From Cystobacter fuscus (GTDB lineage Bacteria; Myxococcota; Myxococcia; Myxococcales; Myxococcaceae): a DNA stretch of 64,000 nt. Position numbers and translations under genes: made by a program. The stretch covers positions 3,100,001-3,164,000 of the forward strand of contig NZ_CP022098.1 of assembly GCF_002305875.1 (NCBI RefSeq), given 5' to 3'. Of the stretch, positions 1 through 7,303 are shown one piece after another; the first letter of the stretch is position 1, and the number at the start of each line of letters is the position of its first letter. The notes beneath the pieces are model-generated. The model did no database searches and was not told the DNA's origin. It worked only from the letters and a program-made list of their open reading frames with translations.

Positions 1-98
1 CGTCAGCCGAGCTGCTCGCGGCGAACCAGCCCGTCACCGCGACGGTGGACGGGGCACATGGCGCAGGCGCGGCTCAATCAGGCGCAGGGCCACCATGA
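1..98 (+). CDS. 3' end of an upstream gene, unidentified
   Basis: Reading from base 3, an open frame enters the window and ends at TGA (96-98). The 31 visible codons encode an Ala/Gly-rich tail (starts SAELLAANQPVTATVDG). Codon bias fits coding DNA, but the fragment is too short to assign a family. It could be a chance open frame in GC-rich DNA. Confidence 0.3.
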   Translation, partial: SAELLAANQPVTATVDGAHGAGAAQSGAGPP

Positions 99-179
99 AG
101 GGGGCGGGTGGGGTAGAACTCTGGAGAGGGTCTTGGGCTAGCGCATGAACCGATTTCCTGGGTTGCACCCGGGACCCGG

Positions 180-206
180 TTGACATGACCTTGTAGGTCA
201 TGTCAA
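180..206. promoter_or_regulatory. perfect 11-bp inverted repeat
   Basis: TTGACATGACC is followed by TTGTA and then GGTCATGTCAA, a perfect hairpin or operator. No T-run follows on either strand, so a repressor operator is as likely as a terminator. It lies between the upstream gene end (98) and the gene at 327. The rest of 99-326 shows no coding signal that I trust. Confidence 0.55.
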
Positions 207-326
207 ATAGGCACGGCGCTTTGCACGTGCCTTCTGGTGGTCGGTACAGGGGCCCTGAGCTCGTGCGTAGGAGTCTCTTGCGTGTTTCGTTGGCTATCGA
301 GGACGAGGTGGCCTGGGCCATCAGAC

Positions 327-833
327 ATGAAACACTTGGCCGTGGCCCTATTCCTGGCTGGACGCGCCAACAGTGGCGTGGGGTCCGCTCGCTTTCATCA
401 AGCCGCCGCGCTCCCCACCCCTGTCCCAGCGCCTGTTCCCCAGTTCCCCCGTCCCAGCTACACCCCCGCGGGTGCCGGTGCGTCACCGCTCGGCCAGCCG
501 TGGCAGCCACCAGGCGTCCAGGTGGAGCGTTCACCGAACCGGCGGCTCCTCCCACCGACGCCAGAGCCGGGCCTTTGGGCAGCGGATGTCGTTGCGCGCT
601 TGTTCGAGTATTGCGCCATCCAGCGAGCATTTCGGCTACATAAAAAGCTCATGAAGGCAAATGCCGAGCCCTCCCGTGTATTGGAACAACGCGAGGCGGC
701 CATGGGCGTTGCCGTCCTGTTCGCCCAAAGCGCCTGCAACGAGCAGACGTATCCACGTGAAGCAGCGGACCTATACAATCAAGCAGCGAATGAATGGGCC
801 AGGCAGAACCGTATGGTGGAGGAAGGTTTGTGA
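327..833 (+). CDS. Hypothetical exported, proline-rich protein
   Basis: This is a 168-residue protein of unknown function. I chose the ATG at 327 because the product then begins with MKHLAVALFLAG, a short basic and hydrophobic start resembling a signal peptide. About 70 Pro/Ala-rich residues follow. The C-terminal ~65 residues look helical (WAADVVARLFEYCAIQRAF onward), with two Cys and a charged helix near the end. The stop TGA (831-833) overlaps the GTG start of the next gene, so the two are probably co-translated and may act together. I do not recognise the family. Confidence 0.5.
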   Translation: MKHLAVALFLAGRANSGVGSARFHQAAALPTPVPAPVPQFPRPSYTPAGAGASPLGQPWQPPGVQVERSPNRRLLPPTPEPGLWAADVVARLFEYCAIQRAFRLHKKLMKANAEPSRVLEQREAAMGVAVLFAQSACNEQTYPREAADLYNQAANEWARQNRMVEEGL

Positions 834-1264
834 GGACACCGCCTGATCCTCGAGCACCGATGACTCCAGGGGAGGAGGAGGCCTTCGACGGACGAGACGC
901 CTATGTGGGGTGTATCGTCAATCTCTACTGTGCGAAGGCCTGGGCGGAGCGCCGAGATTACAACGACCTTTCCGCTGAACTCATCCGCCTTGGATCTCCA
1001 TCCCCTGACTCTGGCCACGAATTCTGGCGAGTCAAATGGTCGTCGGGCGGTGACCCAGAGGAAGATGAATTGTTCGCATGGGCGCGGCGTAAAGCGCTTG
1101 AGCTGAAGCCAGACGTCAAAGGCTTGGACTGGGTGACCCTGGCAACGCAATTGTATGAGGGGGACGTCGCGGCGGAAGTCCACCGCCTTTTTCCAGGTTT
1201 CTCGGGAGGACCGCATGCCGGCTCCGGGTTGGTGTTCTTCCATCTGATGGGGCTGATTTCGTAG
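830..1264 (+). CDS. Hypothetical protein, partner of the preceding gene
   Basis: This is a 144-residue acidic, Trp-rich, probably cytoplasmic protein of unknown function. GTG 830 is chosen as start because it overlaps the previous stop (GTGA) and has GGAGGAAGG just upstream. A further start at 794 would overlap the neighbour by 40 bases. The body carries AYVGCIVNLYCAKAWAERRDY and ends in a hydrophobic segment (SGLVFFHLMGLIS). A secreted protein followed by an overlapping small acidic one could be an effector/immunity pair, but nothing in the sequence proves it. Confidence 0.5.
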   Translation: MRTPPDPRAPMTPGEEEAFDGRDAYVGCIVNLYCAKAWAERRDYNDLSAELIRLGSPSPDSGHEFWRVKWSSGGDPEEDELFAWARRKALELKPDVKGLDWVTLATQLYEGDVAAEVHRLFPGFSGGPHAGSGLVFFHLMGLIS

Positions 1265-1311
1265 GAGAGGCCGCGCAGATGCTCTGGTCCGAGTGGGTCT
1301 CGGGACCTGGC

Positions 1312-1953
1312 TCAAGCGATCCGCCGTCCGAGGAAGTCGAAGGCCTCGAGTGGGAGCAGGTGGGCCCGGGTCTGGGGGTACTCGGAGGCCAGGAGGGTGA
1401 AGCTCAGCAGGTCGCCGCGCGGGTGGTGCGGCGCGAGCTGCCGGTCGCGCAGTCGTCCCTCGAAGGTGAAGCCCAGCCGGCGCGCCATCGCCGCGCTCCG
1501 CTCGTTGTCTGGCGCGCAGAACAGGTCCAGGCGTTTCACCTTGTCGAATTCGAAGGCGGTCTTGACCAGCGCCGAGGCCATCTCCGTGGCGAGACCCTGG
1601 CCCGTCACGTCGCGGCGGAACCAGTAGGCGATCTCGAGCGCGTCGATGCCAGCGCGTTTGAGCAGTCCACCCTCGCCGAGCATCCTGCCGGTCTCCGGCT
1701 CGAAGGCGCCGTGGGCGCGATCCTGGTCCAGATCGAAGCTGCCTCGGAGCTTGCGGATCTGCGTGGCGTGGGCATCCAGGGACATGCGTCCCTCGGGAGT
1801 GAGAGGGAAGAAGTGCTCGAGGAACGCTCCGCTGGAGTCCACCGCGTCCTTGCGGAGCGCGGCATCGGAGGGCTCCATGCAGCGCAAGAGGAGGCGGGGC
1901 GTTCGCAAGCGATAGGGCGGTCTGATGGCGAGGGGGCCGGCGGGCGTCGTCAT
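1312..1953 (-). CDS. GNAT-family N-acetyltransferase (RimJ/RimL-like)
   Basis: This 213-residue protein probably transfers an acetyl group from acetyl-CoA to an amine or protein N-terminus. The N-terminus has the RimJ/RimL pattern (YRLRTPRLLLRCMEPSDA). The acetyl-CoA motif region is GQGLATEM (motif A, R/Q-x-x-G-x-G/A type), followed by LFCAPDNERSAAMARRLGF, the usual N-x-R/A-S helix and G-F strand. Upstream in-frame starts exist to 2094. ATG 1953 is preferred because similarity to the family begins right after it. The gene is divergent from the Uma2 gene and the substrate is unknown. Confidence 0.8.
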   Translation of the reverse strand: MTTPAGPLAIRPPYRLRTPRLLLRCMEPSDAALRKDAVDSSGAFLEHFFPLTPEGRMSLDAHATQIRKLRGSFDLDQDRAHGAFEPETGRMLGEGGLLKRAGIDALEIAYWFRRDVTGQGLATEMASALVKTAFEFDKVKRLDLFCAPDNERSAAMARRLGFTFEGRLRDRQLAPHHPRGDLLSFTLLASEYPQTRAHLLPLEAFDFLGRRIA

Positions 1954-2032
1954 GAGGTGGGAGTCTACGCCTGGGATGGTGGGCCTTCCGCTCCGGCCTT
2001 CAATGGTCCCGACGTTGCACCGTGAGAGGGCC

Positions 2033-2656
2033 ATGCGAAACTCTTCTCTCATGGTCTCTCGTCGCCCTCCCGAGTCCGAGTCCACCGAACCCAACGACCC
2101 GTCCGTGGAGGCGGCCTTCCAGGCGGCTCCCGAGGAGATGGTGGCGGAGATCCTGGATGGGGTGCTGCATCTCAGCCCGCGCCCGGCCCGCCCTCACGCC
2201 AACGTGGCGTCGAACCTGGGCATCCTCATCGGAGGGCCCTTCAAGTTCGGCAGGGGCGGGCCGGGGGGATGGGTCATCCTCTATGAGCCAGAGCTGCACC
2301 TCGGCCCACGTCCGGACAAGCTCGTGCCGGACCTGGCCGGGTGGACGCGCGAGCGACTGCCGCGTGCCGTCGGTGGCTCCGATGCGCCGGCGCACTACGG
2401 CCTGTCGCCGGATTGGGCGTGCGAGATTCTTTCCGACCGCACGCGCGGCCGGGACAAGGGCGCGAAGATGCGCATCTACGCCCGGGAAGGGGTGAGGCAC
2501 CTGTGGTTGGTGGAGCCGCTGGCCCGCACGCTGGACATCTACCGGCTCGTCGAGGGTCAGTGGGTGCTCGCGCAGTCCTTCGCGGGAGAAGAGCGGGTGA
2601 GGGTCGAGCCGTTCGAGGCCATCGAGTTCGAGTTGCCGCTCCTCTGGTCCGAGTGA
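2033..2656 (+). CDS. Uma2-family (DUF820) putative restriction-type endonuclease
   Basis: This 207-residue protein has the PD-(D/E)XK-like pattern of the Uma2/DUF820 family. LVPDLAGW supplies the PD, ACEILSDRTRGRDKGAKMRIY supplies the E-x-L and the Lys, and GVRHLWLVEPLARTLDIYR is the typical following strand. The N-terminal EEMVAEILDGVLHLSPRP matches the family start. ATG 2033 is preceded by GAGAGGG at good spacing. The ATG at 2051 is an alternative. Uma2 proteins are abundant in cyanobacteria and myxobacteria and most have no known role. It is encoded 46 bp before the radical SAM gene, perhaps by chance. Confidence 0.8.
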   Translation: MRNSSLMVSRRPPESESTEPNDPSVEAAFQAAPEEMVAEILDGVLHLSPRPARPHANVASNLGILIGGPFKFGRGGPGGWVILYEPELHLGPRPDKLVPDLAGWTRERLPRAVGGSDAPAHYGLSPDWACEILSDRTRGRDKGAKMRIYAREGVRHLWLVEPLARTLDIYRLVEGQWVLAQSFAGEERVRVEPFEAIEFELPLLWSE

Positions 2657-2702
2657 GGTGCCCTCGTCTGGCGGCCTCCGGGCTGGCATGCTGGGGGTGT
2701 CC

Positions 2703-3305
2703 ATGACCGAAGTCCCACAGCCTCCAGGTCCCGCCCTCCGGGTGGCCCAGTTCGTCCCCCGCACCGAGGCGGAGGGTCCCGGTCACCGCTTCGCCCTGTG
2801 GCTCCAGGGCTGTCCGCTGCGCTGCCCGGGCTGCTGCAACCCGGAGATGTTCGCCCCCGATCGCGGCCCCCTCGTCACCGTCGAGGAACTCGCCCGGCGC
2901 GTCCTCTCCACCCCGGACCTCGAGGGCTTCAGCCTCCTCGGGGGCGAGCCCTTCGCCCAGCCCGGCCCCGCCGCCGCCCTGTGCGAGCGCCTCCGCGAGG
3001 CCGGTCTCTCCATCATGATCTTCAGCGGCTACACCCTCGCCGAGCTGCGTGCCCAGGCCAATCCAGAGGTGGAGCGGCTTCTCGCCGCCGCCGACCTGCT
3101 CGTCGATGGCCGCTTCGAGAAGGACCAGCCGGACACGCGCCGCCGATGGATTGGCTCGCGCAACCAGGTCCTGCACTTCCTCACGTCCCGCTACTCGCCA
3201 GACGATCCCCGGTTCTCCGCTCCCAACACCGCCGAAATCCACTTCGTGGACGGCAAGCTCGTCATCAACGGTTGGCCCGAGCTCGCCAACCGGCTGCGGC
3301 CATGA
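2703..3305 (+). CDS. Radical SAM activating enzyme, NrdG/PflA-like
   Basis: This 200-residue protein is a short radical SAM enzyme resembling anaerobic ribonucleotide reductase activase. LQGCPLRCPGCCNP gives the C-x3-C-x2-C iron-sulfur motif, and FSLLGGEPFAQP is the GGE motif that binds SAM. The length suits a minimal activase without extra clusters. No glycyl-radical enzyme lies in this window. Instead the gene opens an operon of AAA ATPases, overlapping the next gene by ATGA at 3302-3305. Its target is therefore probably an operon partner or a small peptide, which is inference. Confidence 0.8.
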   Translation: MTEVPQPPGPALRVAQFVPRTEAEGPGHRFALWLQGCPLRCPGCCNPEMFAPDRGPLVTVEELARRVLSTPDLEGFSLLGGEPFAQPGPAAALCERLREAGLSIMIFSGYTLAELRAQANPEVERLLAAADLLVDGRFEKDQPDTRRRWIGSRNQVLHFLTSRYSPDDPRFSAPNTAEIHFVDGKLVINGWPELANRLRP

Positions 3306-4351
3306 TGTCCGTCTCCCCGAGCGAACACGCCCTCCTCTCCCTCGCCCGCGCCATCGTGGGCTCGGGGCAGTACGCCTCCGTCGAGGACCTCCTCCTCACC
3401 CGCCACGCCGTTCCCCCGAAGCTCGGCCCCCGCGCGCTCCACGTGCTGCGCGACCTGCTCGCCAAGGGCATCGTCCTCGCTCTCGTCCGGCGCGGGGGTT
3501 GGCGGCGGCAGCGTCACCTCCACGAGGGACAGGGCGTGGAGGGCCGGCTCTGGCAACGGCACTCCGCCCCCGTGCTGCACTTCTCGTCCGCCTGCGTGCG
3601 GACCCTCCAGTGGCTCACCTCCCAGCCCCTCGGACGGCTCGACTGCGAGCCGCTCGAGGTGGTGGCTCCCCTCACGCTCGCCGACGAGCTTTTCCTCTAC
3701 CTGTGCTGTCACCTCGTGGCGGGCACGCCCTGTGGGCCTTCCGTGGGCGCCCAGCCCCTCTTCCGGCACTCGGCGCTCTGCCGGCTCGGCTTTCCCGAGC
3801 TGCTCGGCGCGCCTCCGCCCGGCTTCGATGCCTCGGCCTTCACGCCACTGCTCGCGGACAAGGGCCTCGTGCTCGAGGCCTTGCAGGCGGACCTCGCCCG
3901 CCGCTGGCTCCGCCTCGAGGAGTCCAAGCGCCGTGTCTCCGAGCCCGCGGACATGGTGGCACTCGGCTCGGCTCAGGAGGCGGTGCTCTCCTCCTTCCTG
4001 GATGCGCTCGAGGCCGCCCAGCGGAGGGAGCTCGCTGGCTTCCTGCTGGAGGCGGGCAGGGGACTGGTGGAACGCCCCGCGGCGCTTTGGGTGGAAGGAC
4101 TCTCCCCGCTCGCCTCCTTGCGCGCCCGTGCCGAGGCCTCCCGGGCCGCGGGCGCCTGGCTGAGGAGTCTCGCCCGGCTCGCCCGCTGGGACGCCGAGCA
4201 CCGCGCCGTGCGCTTCTTCGACGATGACTACGACGCGGCCCAGTTCCTGCTCTCCCAGTGGAACGCGTTCGGCGAGGCCGGCTTCCGGCTCGCGGCGGAG
4301 CGCGAGCGGACCCTCGCTTCCTTCGGCCCCATCGAAGCGGTTTCCAGCTAG
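3302..4351 (+). CDS. Uncharacterised helical protein of the FtsH-MoxR operon
   Basis: This 349-residue protein has no family I can name. It is rich in Leu, Arg and Ala and appears almost wholly helical (for example LARRWLRLEESKRR). Cys occur in a cluster around residues 127-162. The start ATG overlaps the stop of the radical SAM gene (ATGA); a second ATG follows immediately. Position and tight coupling suggest it is a structural or adaptor component of the FtsH-vWA-MoxR ternary system, corresponding to one of the family-specific accessory X domains. The exact domain class cannot be settled without a profile search. Confidence 0.6.
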   Translation: MMSVSPSEHALLSLARAIVGSGQYASVEDLLLTRHAVPPKLGPRALHVLRDLLAKGIVLALVRRGGWRRQRHLHEGQGVEGRLWQRHSAPVLHFSSACVRTLQWLTSQPLGRLDCEPLEVVAPLTLADELFLYLCCHLVAGTPCGPSVGAQPLFRHSALCRLGFPELLGAPPPGFDASAFTPLLADKGLVLEALQADLARRWLRLEESKRRVSEPADMVALGSAQEAVLSSFLDALEAAQRRELAGFLLEAGRGLVERPAALWVEGLSPLASLRARAEASRAAGAWLRSLARLARWDAEHRAVRFFDDDYDAAQFLLSQWNAFGEAGFRLAAERERTLASFGPIEAVSS

Positions 4352-4363
4352 CCTCCACTCCCC

Positions 4364-4930
4364 ATGAGTCGCGCCTACCGCATTTCCGTCTCCGAGTCCC
4401 TCAACCGCGTGGTGCGGGCCGAGGATGGTGTCTGCTCCAAGCTCGAGCTGTTGCCCATCCTCTCCCAGGAAGAGCTGGGGGGACTGCTCGCCGAGGAGCT
4501 GGCGCGCCGCGGCTTCACGCGCGAGGGCCCCGTCGCCCTGCGCACCGAGGCCGATGGCGTCCGGCTGGCCATCGACGTGCAGACGGGGGACGTGAGCGTC
4601 ACGCTCGCCGACGAGCGGGCCGTGGAGCTTGAGGCCACGGCGCAGCGCGGCTACGCCCGGGAGGAGGAGAAGGCGCAGGCCGAGGAGCAGGCCCGGGAAC
4701 AGGCCCGGGCGCGGCTGGAGGACCGGGCCAGCGTCGCCCGGGAGTCGCTGCGCGAGGACCTCACCCGCCGCCTGGAAGCCCGGTTGCGCGACCTGAAGCA
4801 GGAGCTGGACGCCGTCTCCAACAAGGTGACGGCCGAGGCCCTCAAGGTCCGGGCGCGGCAGCTCGGCACGGTGGAGGAGATCAGCGAGGATCCCGCCACC
4901 GGTTCGCTCACCATCAAGGTCCGTCTGTGA
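4364..4930 (+). CDS. Uncharacterised protein with beta N-terminus and coiled coil
   Basis: The 188-residue product has two parts. The first ~95 residues look beta-rich (YRISVSESLNRVVRAEDGV, then RLAIDVQTGDVSVTLADER). A highly charged coiled coil follows (REEEKAQAEEQAREQARAR to ~145), and a short strand-rich tail ends GSLTIKVRL. It follows the previous gene by 12 bp and overlaps the FtsH-like gene by GTGA. A beta domain plus coiled coil next to an AAA protease suggests a substrate- or partner-binding adaptor in the ternary system. It may correspond to one of the accessory domains described for those systems; no motif gives a direct function. Confidence 0.6.
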   Translation: MSRAYRISVSESLNRVVRAEDGVCSKLELLPILSQEELGGLLAEELARRGFTREGPVALRTEADGVRLAIDVQTGDVSVTLADERAVELEATAQRGYAREEEKAQAEEQAREQARARLEDRASVARESLREDLTRRLEARLRDLKQELDAVSNKVTAEALKVRARQLGTVEEISEDPATGSLTIKVRL

Positions 4931-7044
4931 GTGCCCTCATCCCCGAACAGGAACTGCCCGTCGAGCTGTCCCCCTTCGCGGCGGTGGAAGCGGCCTACCC
5001 CGCGGAGCTGGGTCGCGTGTGCGAGGCGCTGCAGCGGGGCCTCGCCGTCATGGTCGAGGCCGACAAGGAGCTGACGCCCTTCTTCTACAAGTGCCTGCGC
5101 GACCGGCTCAAGCGCGAGGGCAAGCAGTTCCTCTACCTGGATGGCCGCACCGCCCAGGAGCCCCCTCCGGGCATGCCGGCGCCGAGCCTCATGTCCACGC
5201 TCATCGCCCAGTTGCGCGATGCCGTGCGCGGCGCGGTGCGCGAGCGCATCGTGGTGTTGCCCCACCTGGATCTGCTCACCACCAGCAGCGGGGGACTCAC
5301 CTCCGAGGCGCGCGAGGTCATCCCGCTGCTCTACGAGAACCCGGAGATGGTGTGGGTGGGCTTCAAGGATCCCTCCTTCCCGCTGCCGCGCGTCATCGAG
5401 AACCTCTTCCCCCACCGCGAGAGCATCCTGGGCGTGGGCCGCGATCGGCTGCGCTACCTCGTCACCCAGCGCGAGAGCCGGAAGTTCGGCCGGGGACTCC
5501 AGCCCTACGCGCTCTACAAGCACGTGTCCGGCGTGAACGCCGTCCGCCTGCGGCGCCTGCTCGGGGCCATCACCGGCGAGGACTACCCCGCGGACGCCCG
5601 TCCCGCGTACGTGCAGTTGCGCACCGCCACCCTCTCCGGCTCGCTCAGCGTGCCGAACCTGGATCTGCACGGAGCCATTGGCGGCTACGCCAAGGTGAAG
5701 GAGCGGCTCCAGCGCGAGCTGCTGGACGTGCTGGCCCACAAGGAGACGCTCGGGGACGCCGAGCAGGTCAAGCAGGTGGAGTCGCTCCTGCCGCGCGGGA
5801 TGATCTTCTGGGGCCCGCCCGGCACGGGCAAGACGCTCTTCGCCAAGGCGATGGCCTCGGCGCTCGGCGCGGCCGTCACCGTGGTGAGTGGCCCCGAGCT
5901 CAAGAGCCGCTGGGTGGGCGAGAGCGAGGAGAACCTCCGGCAGATCTTCGTGCGCGCCCGTCAGGCCGCCCCCAGCATCATCATCTTCGACGAGCTGGAC
6001 TCGTTCGCCTCGGCGCGCGGCACGTACACGGGCTCGGGGGTGGAGCACTCCATGGTGAACCAGCTCCTCACGGAGATGGATGGCTTCCGCAAGGAGGAGC
6101 TCGTCTTCGTGGTGGGCACCACCAACTTCGTCGAGTCGCTGGATCCCGCGCTCCTGCGTCCCGGCCGCTTCGAGTTCCAACTGTGCATTCCCTATCCCAA
6201 CAGCACGGACCGGCGCGCCATCCTCTCCATCTATGACCGGAAGCTCGGCCTGGGCCTGTCCGAGCGGGCCATGGATTATGCGGTGAAGCGCACGGGAGAC
6301 CTGGTGGAGGGCACCGGCTCGCGCTACTCCGGCGATCACCTCCAGGCGCTGTGCCGGGCGCTGGCGCGGCGGCGGCTGCGCGAGGGCCACCTGGGCCCCA
6401 CCGAGCCGCTCGACGTGGAGCGCGCCCTCTCCGACTACCTCGATCGGCCCGAGCTCACCGCCGCCGAGGAGAAGGTGGTGGCCACCCACGAGGCCGGCCA
6501 CGCCCTCTGCGCGTTGCATTGTCCCCACGCTCCGCCCATCGATCGCATCTCCATCCGGGGGGACCTCGCCGGCTCGCTCGGCTTCGTGCAGTACGCGGAC
6601 CGGGCCCACCGCTACGTCGTCACCCGGGGCCAGCTCCTCGACAACCTCTGCGTGCTCTTCGGTGGCCGCGAGGCCGAGGCGCTCCTCCTGGACGACATCT
6701 CCATCGGTAGCGCGCAGGACCTGGAGCAGGCCACGGAGATCGCCCGCGCGCTCGTGCAGGAGTTCGGCATGGGCGAGGGCGACGCGCTCGCGGTGCAGCG
6801 CTTCGCCCCCTACGATCCTCGAGCGCCCTCGCTCCCGCTCTCCAATGCCACGCTCGAGCAGCTCGACGCCCAGGTGCGGCATCTGCTCGATTCCCAGCGG
6901 AAGCGGGCCCGGGACATCCTCCAGCGCGAGCGCGACCGCCTCCTCGCGCTGCGCGAGCTGCTGCTCGAACGCAAGGTGCTCGACCGCGAGGCCTTCGCCC
7001 ACCTGATGCCCTCCGCGGCGCCCAAGGAGCTCCCTCGTGGCTAG
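4927..7044 (+). CDS. Soluble FtsH-like AAA+ zinc metalloprotease
   Basis: This 705-residue ATP-driven protease starts at GTG 4927, overlapping the previous stop. Residues ~1-250 resemble a degenerate AAA module (FLYLDGR, VVLPHLDLL) and carry no membrane segment, unlike housekeeping FtsH. The active AAA domain has Walker A GPPGTGKT (296-303), Walker B IIIFDELD and the second region of homology LDPALLRPGRFE. The M41 peptidase domain has HEAGH at 521-525 and the third metal ligand Asp in GSAQDLEQA (598), so both activities look intact. Together with the MoxR and vWA-like proteins downstream it marks an FtsH-vWA-MoxR ternary system, presumably unfolding or degrading a specific client. Confidence 0.88.
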   Translation: MSALIPEQELPVELSPFAAVEAAYPAELGRVCEALQRGLAVMVEADKELTPFFYKCLRDRLKREGKQFLYLDGRTAQEPPPGMPAPSLMSTLIAQLRDAVRGAVRERIVVLPHLDLLTTSSGGLTSEAREVIPLLYENPEMVWVGFKDPSFPLPRVIENLFPHRESILGVGRDRLRYLVTQRESRKFGRGLQPYALYKHVSGVNAVRLRRLLGAITGEDYPADARPAYVQLRTATLSGSLSVPNLDLHGAIGGYAKVKERLQRELLDVLAHKETLGDAEQVKQVESLLPRGMIFWGPPGTGKTLFAKAMASALGAAVTVVSGPELKSRWVGESEENLRQIFVRARQAAPSIIIFDELDSFASARGTYTGSGVEHSMVNQLLTEMDGFRKEELVFVVGTTNFVESLDPALLRPGRFEFQLCIPYPNSTDRRAILSIYDRKLGLGLSERAMDYAVKRTGDLVEGTGSRYSGDHLQALCRALARRRLREGHLGPTEPLDVERALSDYLDRPELTAAEEKVVATHEAGHALCALHCPHAPPIDRISIRGDLAGSLGFVQYADRAHRYVVTRGQLLDNLCVLFGGREAEALLLDDISIGSAQDLEQATEIARALVQEFGMGEGDALAVQRFAPYDPRAPSLPLSNATLEQLDAQVRHLLDSQRKRARDILQRERDRLLALRELLLERKVLDREAFAHLMPSAAPKELPRG

Positions 7045-7303
7045 CCTCATCCTCCGTCTCCAGATCGATCCCTCCACGGGCAAGAAGGACATCCTCGTCA
7101 AGTACGAGAGCGATGCCGACGCCCTGCCCATGGAGCACGAGGAGGAGCATCGCCGCCTGGTGGACAAGCTCATCGCGGGCGGCGCGCTGAAGGCCTCCGA
7201 GGTGGGGCGCATCATCGTCGAGCGCGAGACGCCCGCGAGCACGGGCGGCGAGCAGACCCCGGCGTCCGAGGACGTCTCCGCACGCGTCGCGCGGAAGGCC
7301 TGA
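7037..7303 (+). CDS. Small beta-hairpin protein (DUF2997-like)
   Basis: This is an 88-residue protein. The opening strand-turn-strand (LILRLQIDPSTGKKDILVKY) resembles the short DUF2997 fold that often sits beside AAA ATPases. A helix (EHRRLVDKLIAGGAL) and a strand (RIIVERE) follow, with a disordered tail. It overlaps the FtsH-like gene by 8 bases and the next start by one base (TGATG). It may be a ubiquitin-like or adaptor component of the ternary system. The DUF2997 link is by eye and uncertain. Confidence 0.55.
   Translation: MASLILRLQIDPSTGKKDILVKYESDADALPMEHEEEHRRLVDKLIAGGALKASEVGRIIVERETPASTGGEQTPASEDVSARVARKA

Noticed and set aside
34-630. 198-codon minus-strand frame at the left end
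   Set aside because: It is composed of Arg/Pro/Gly low-complexity sequence opposite a better-supported plus-strand gene pair.
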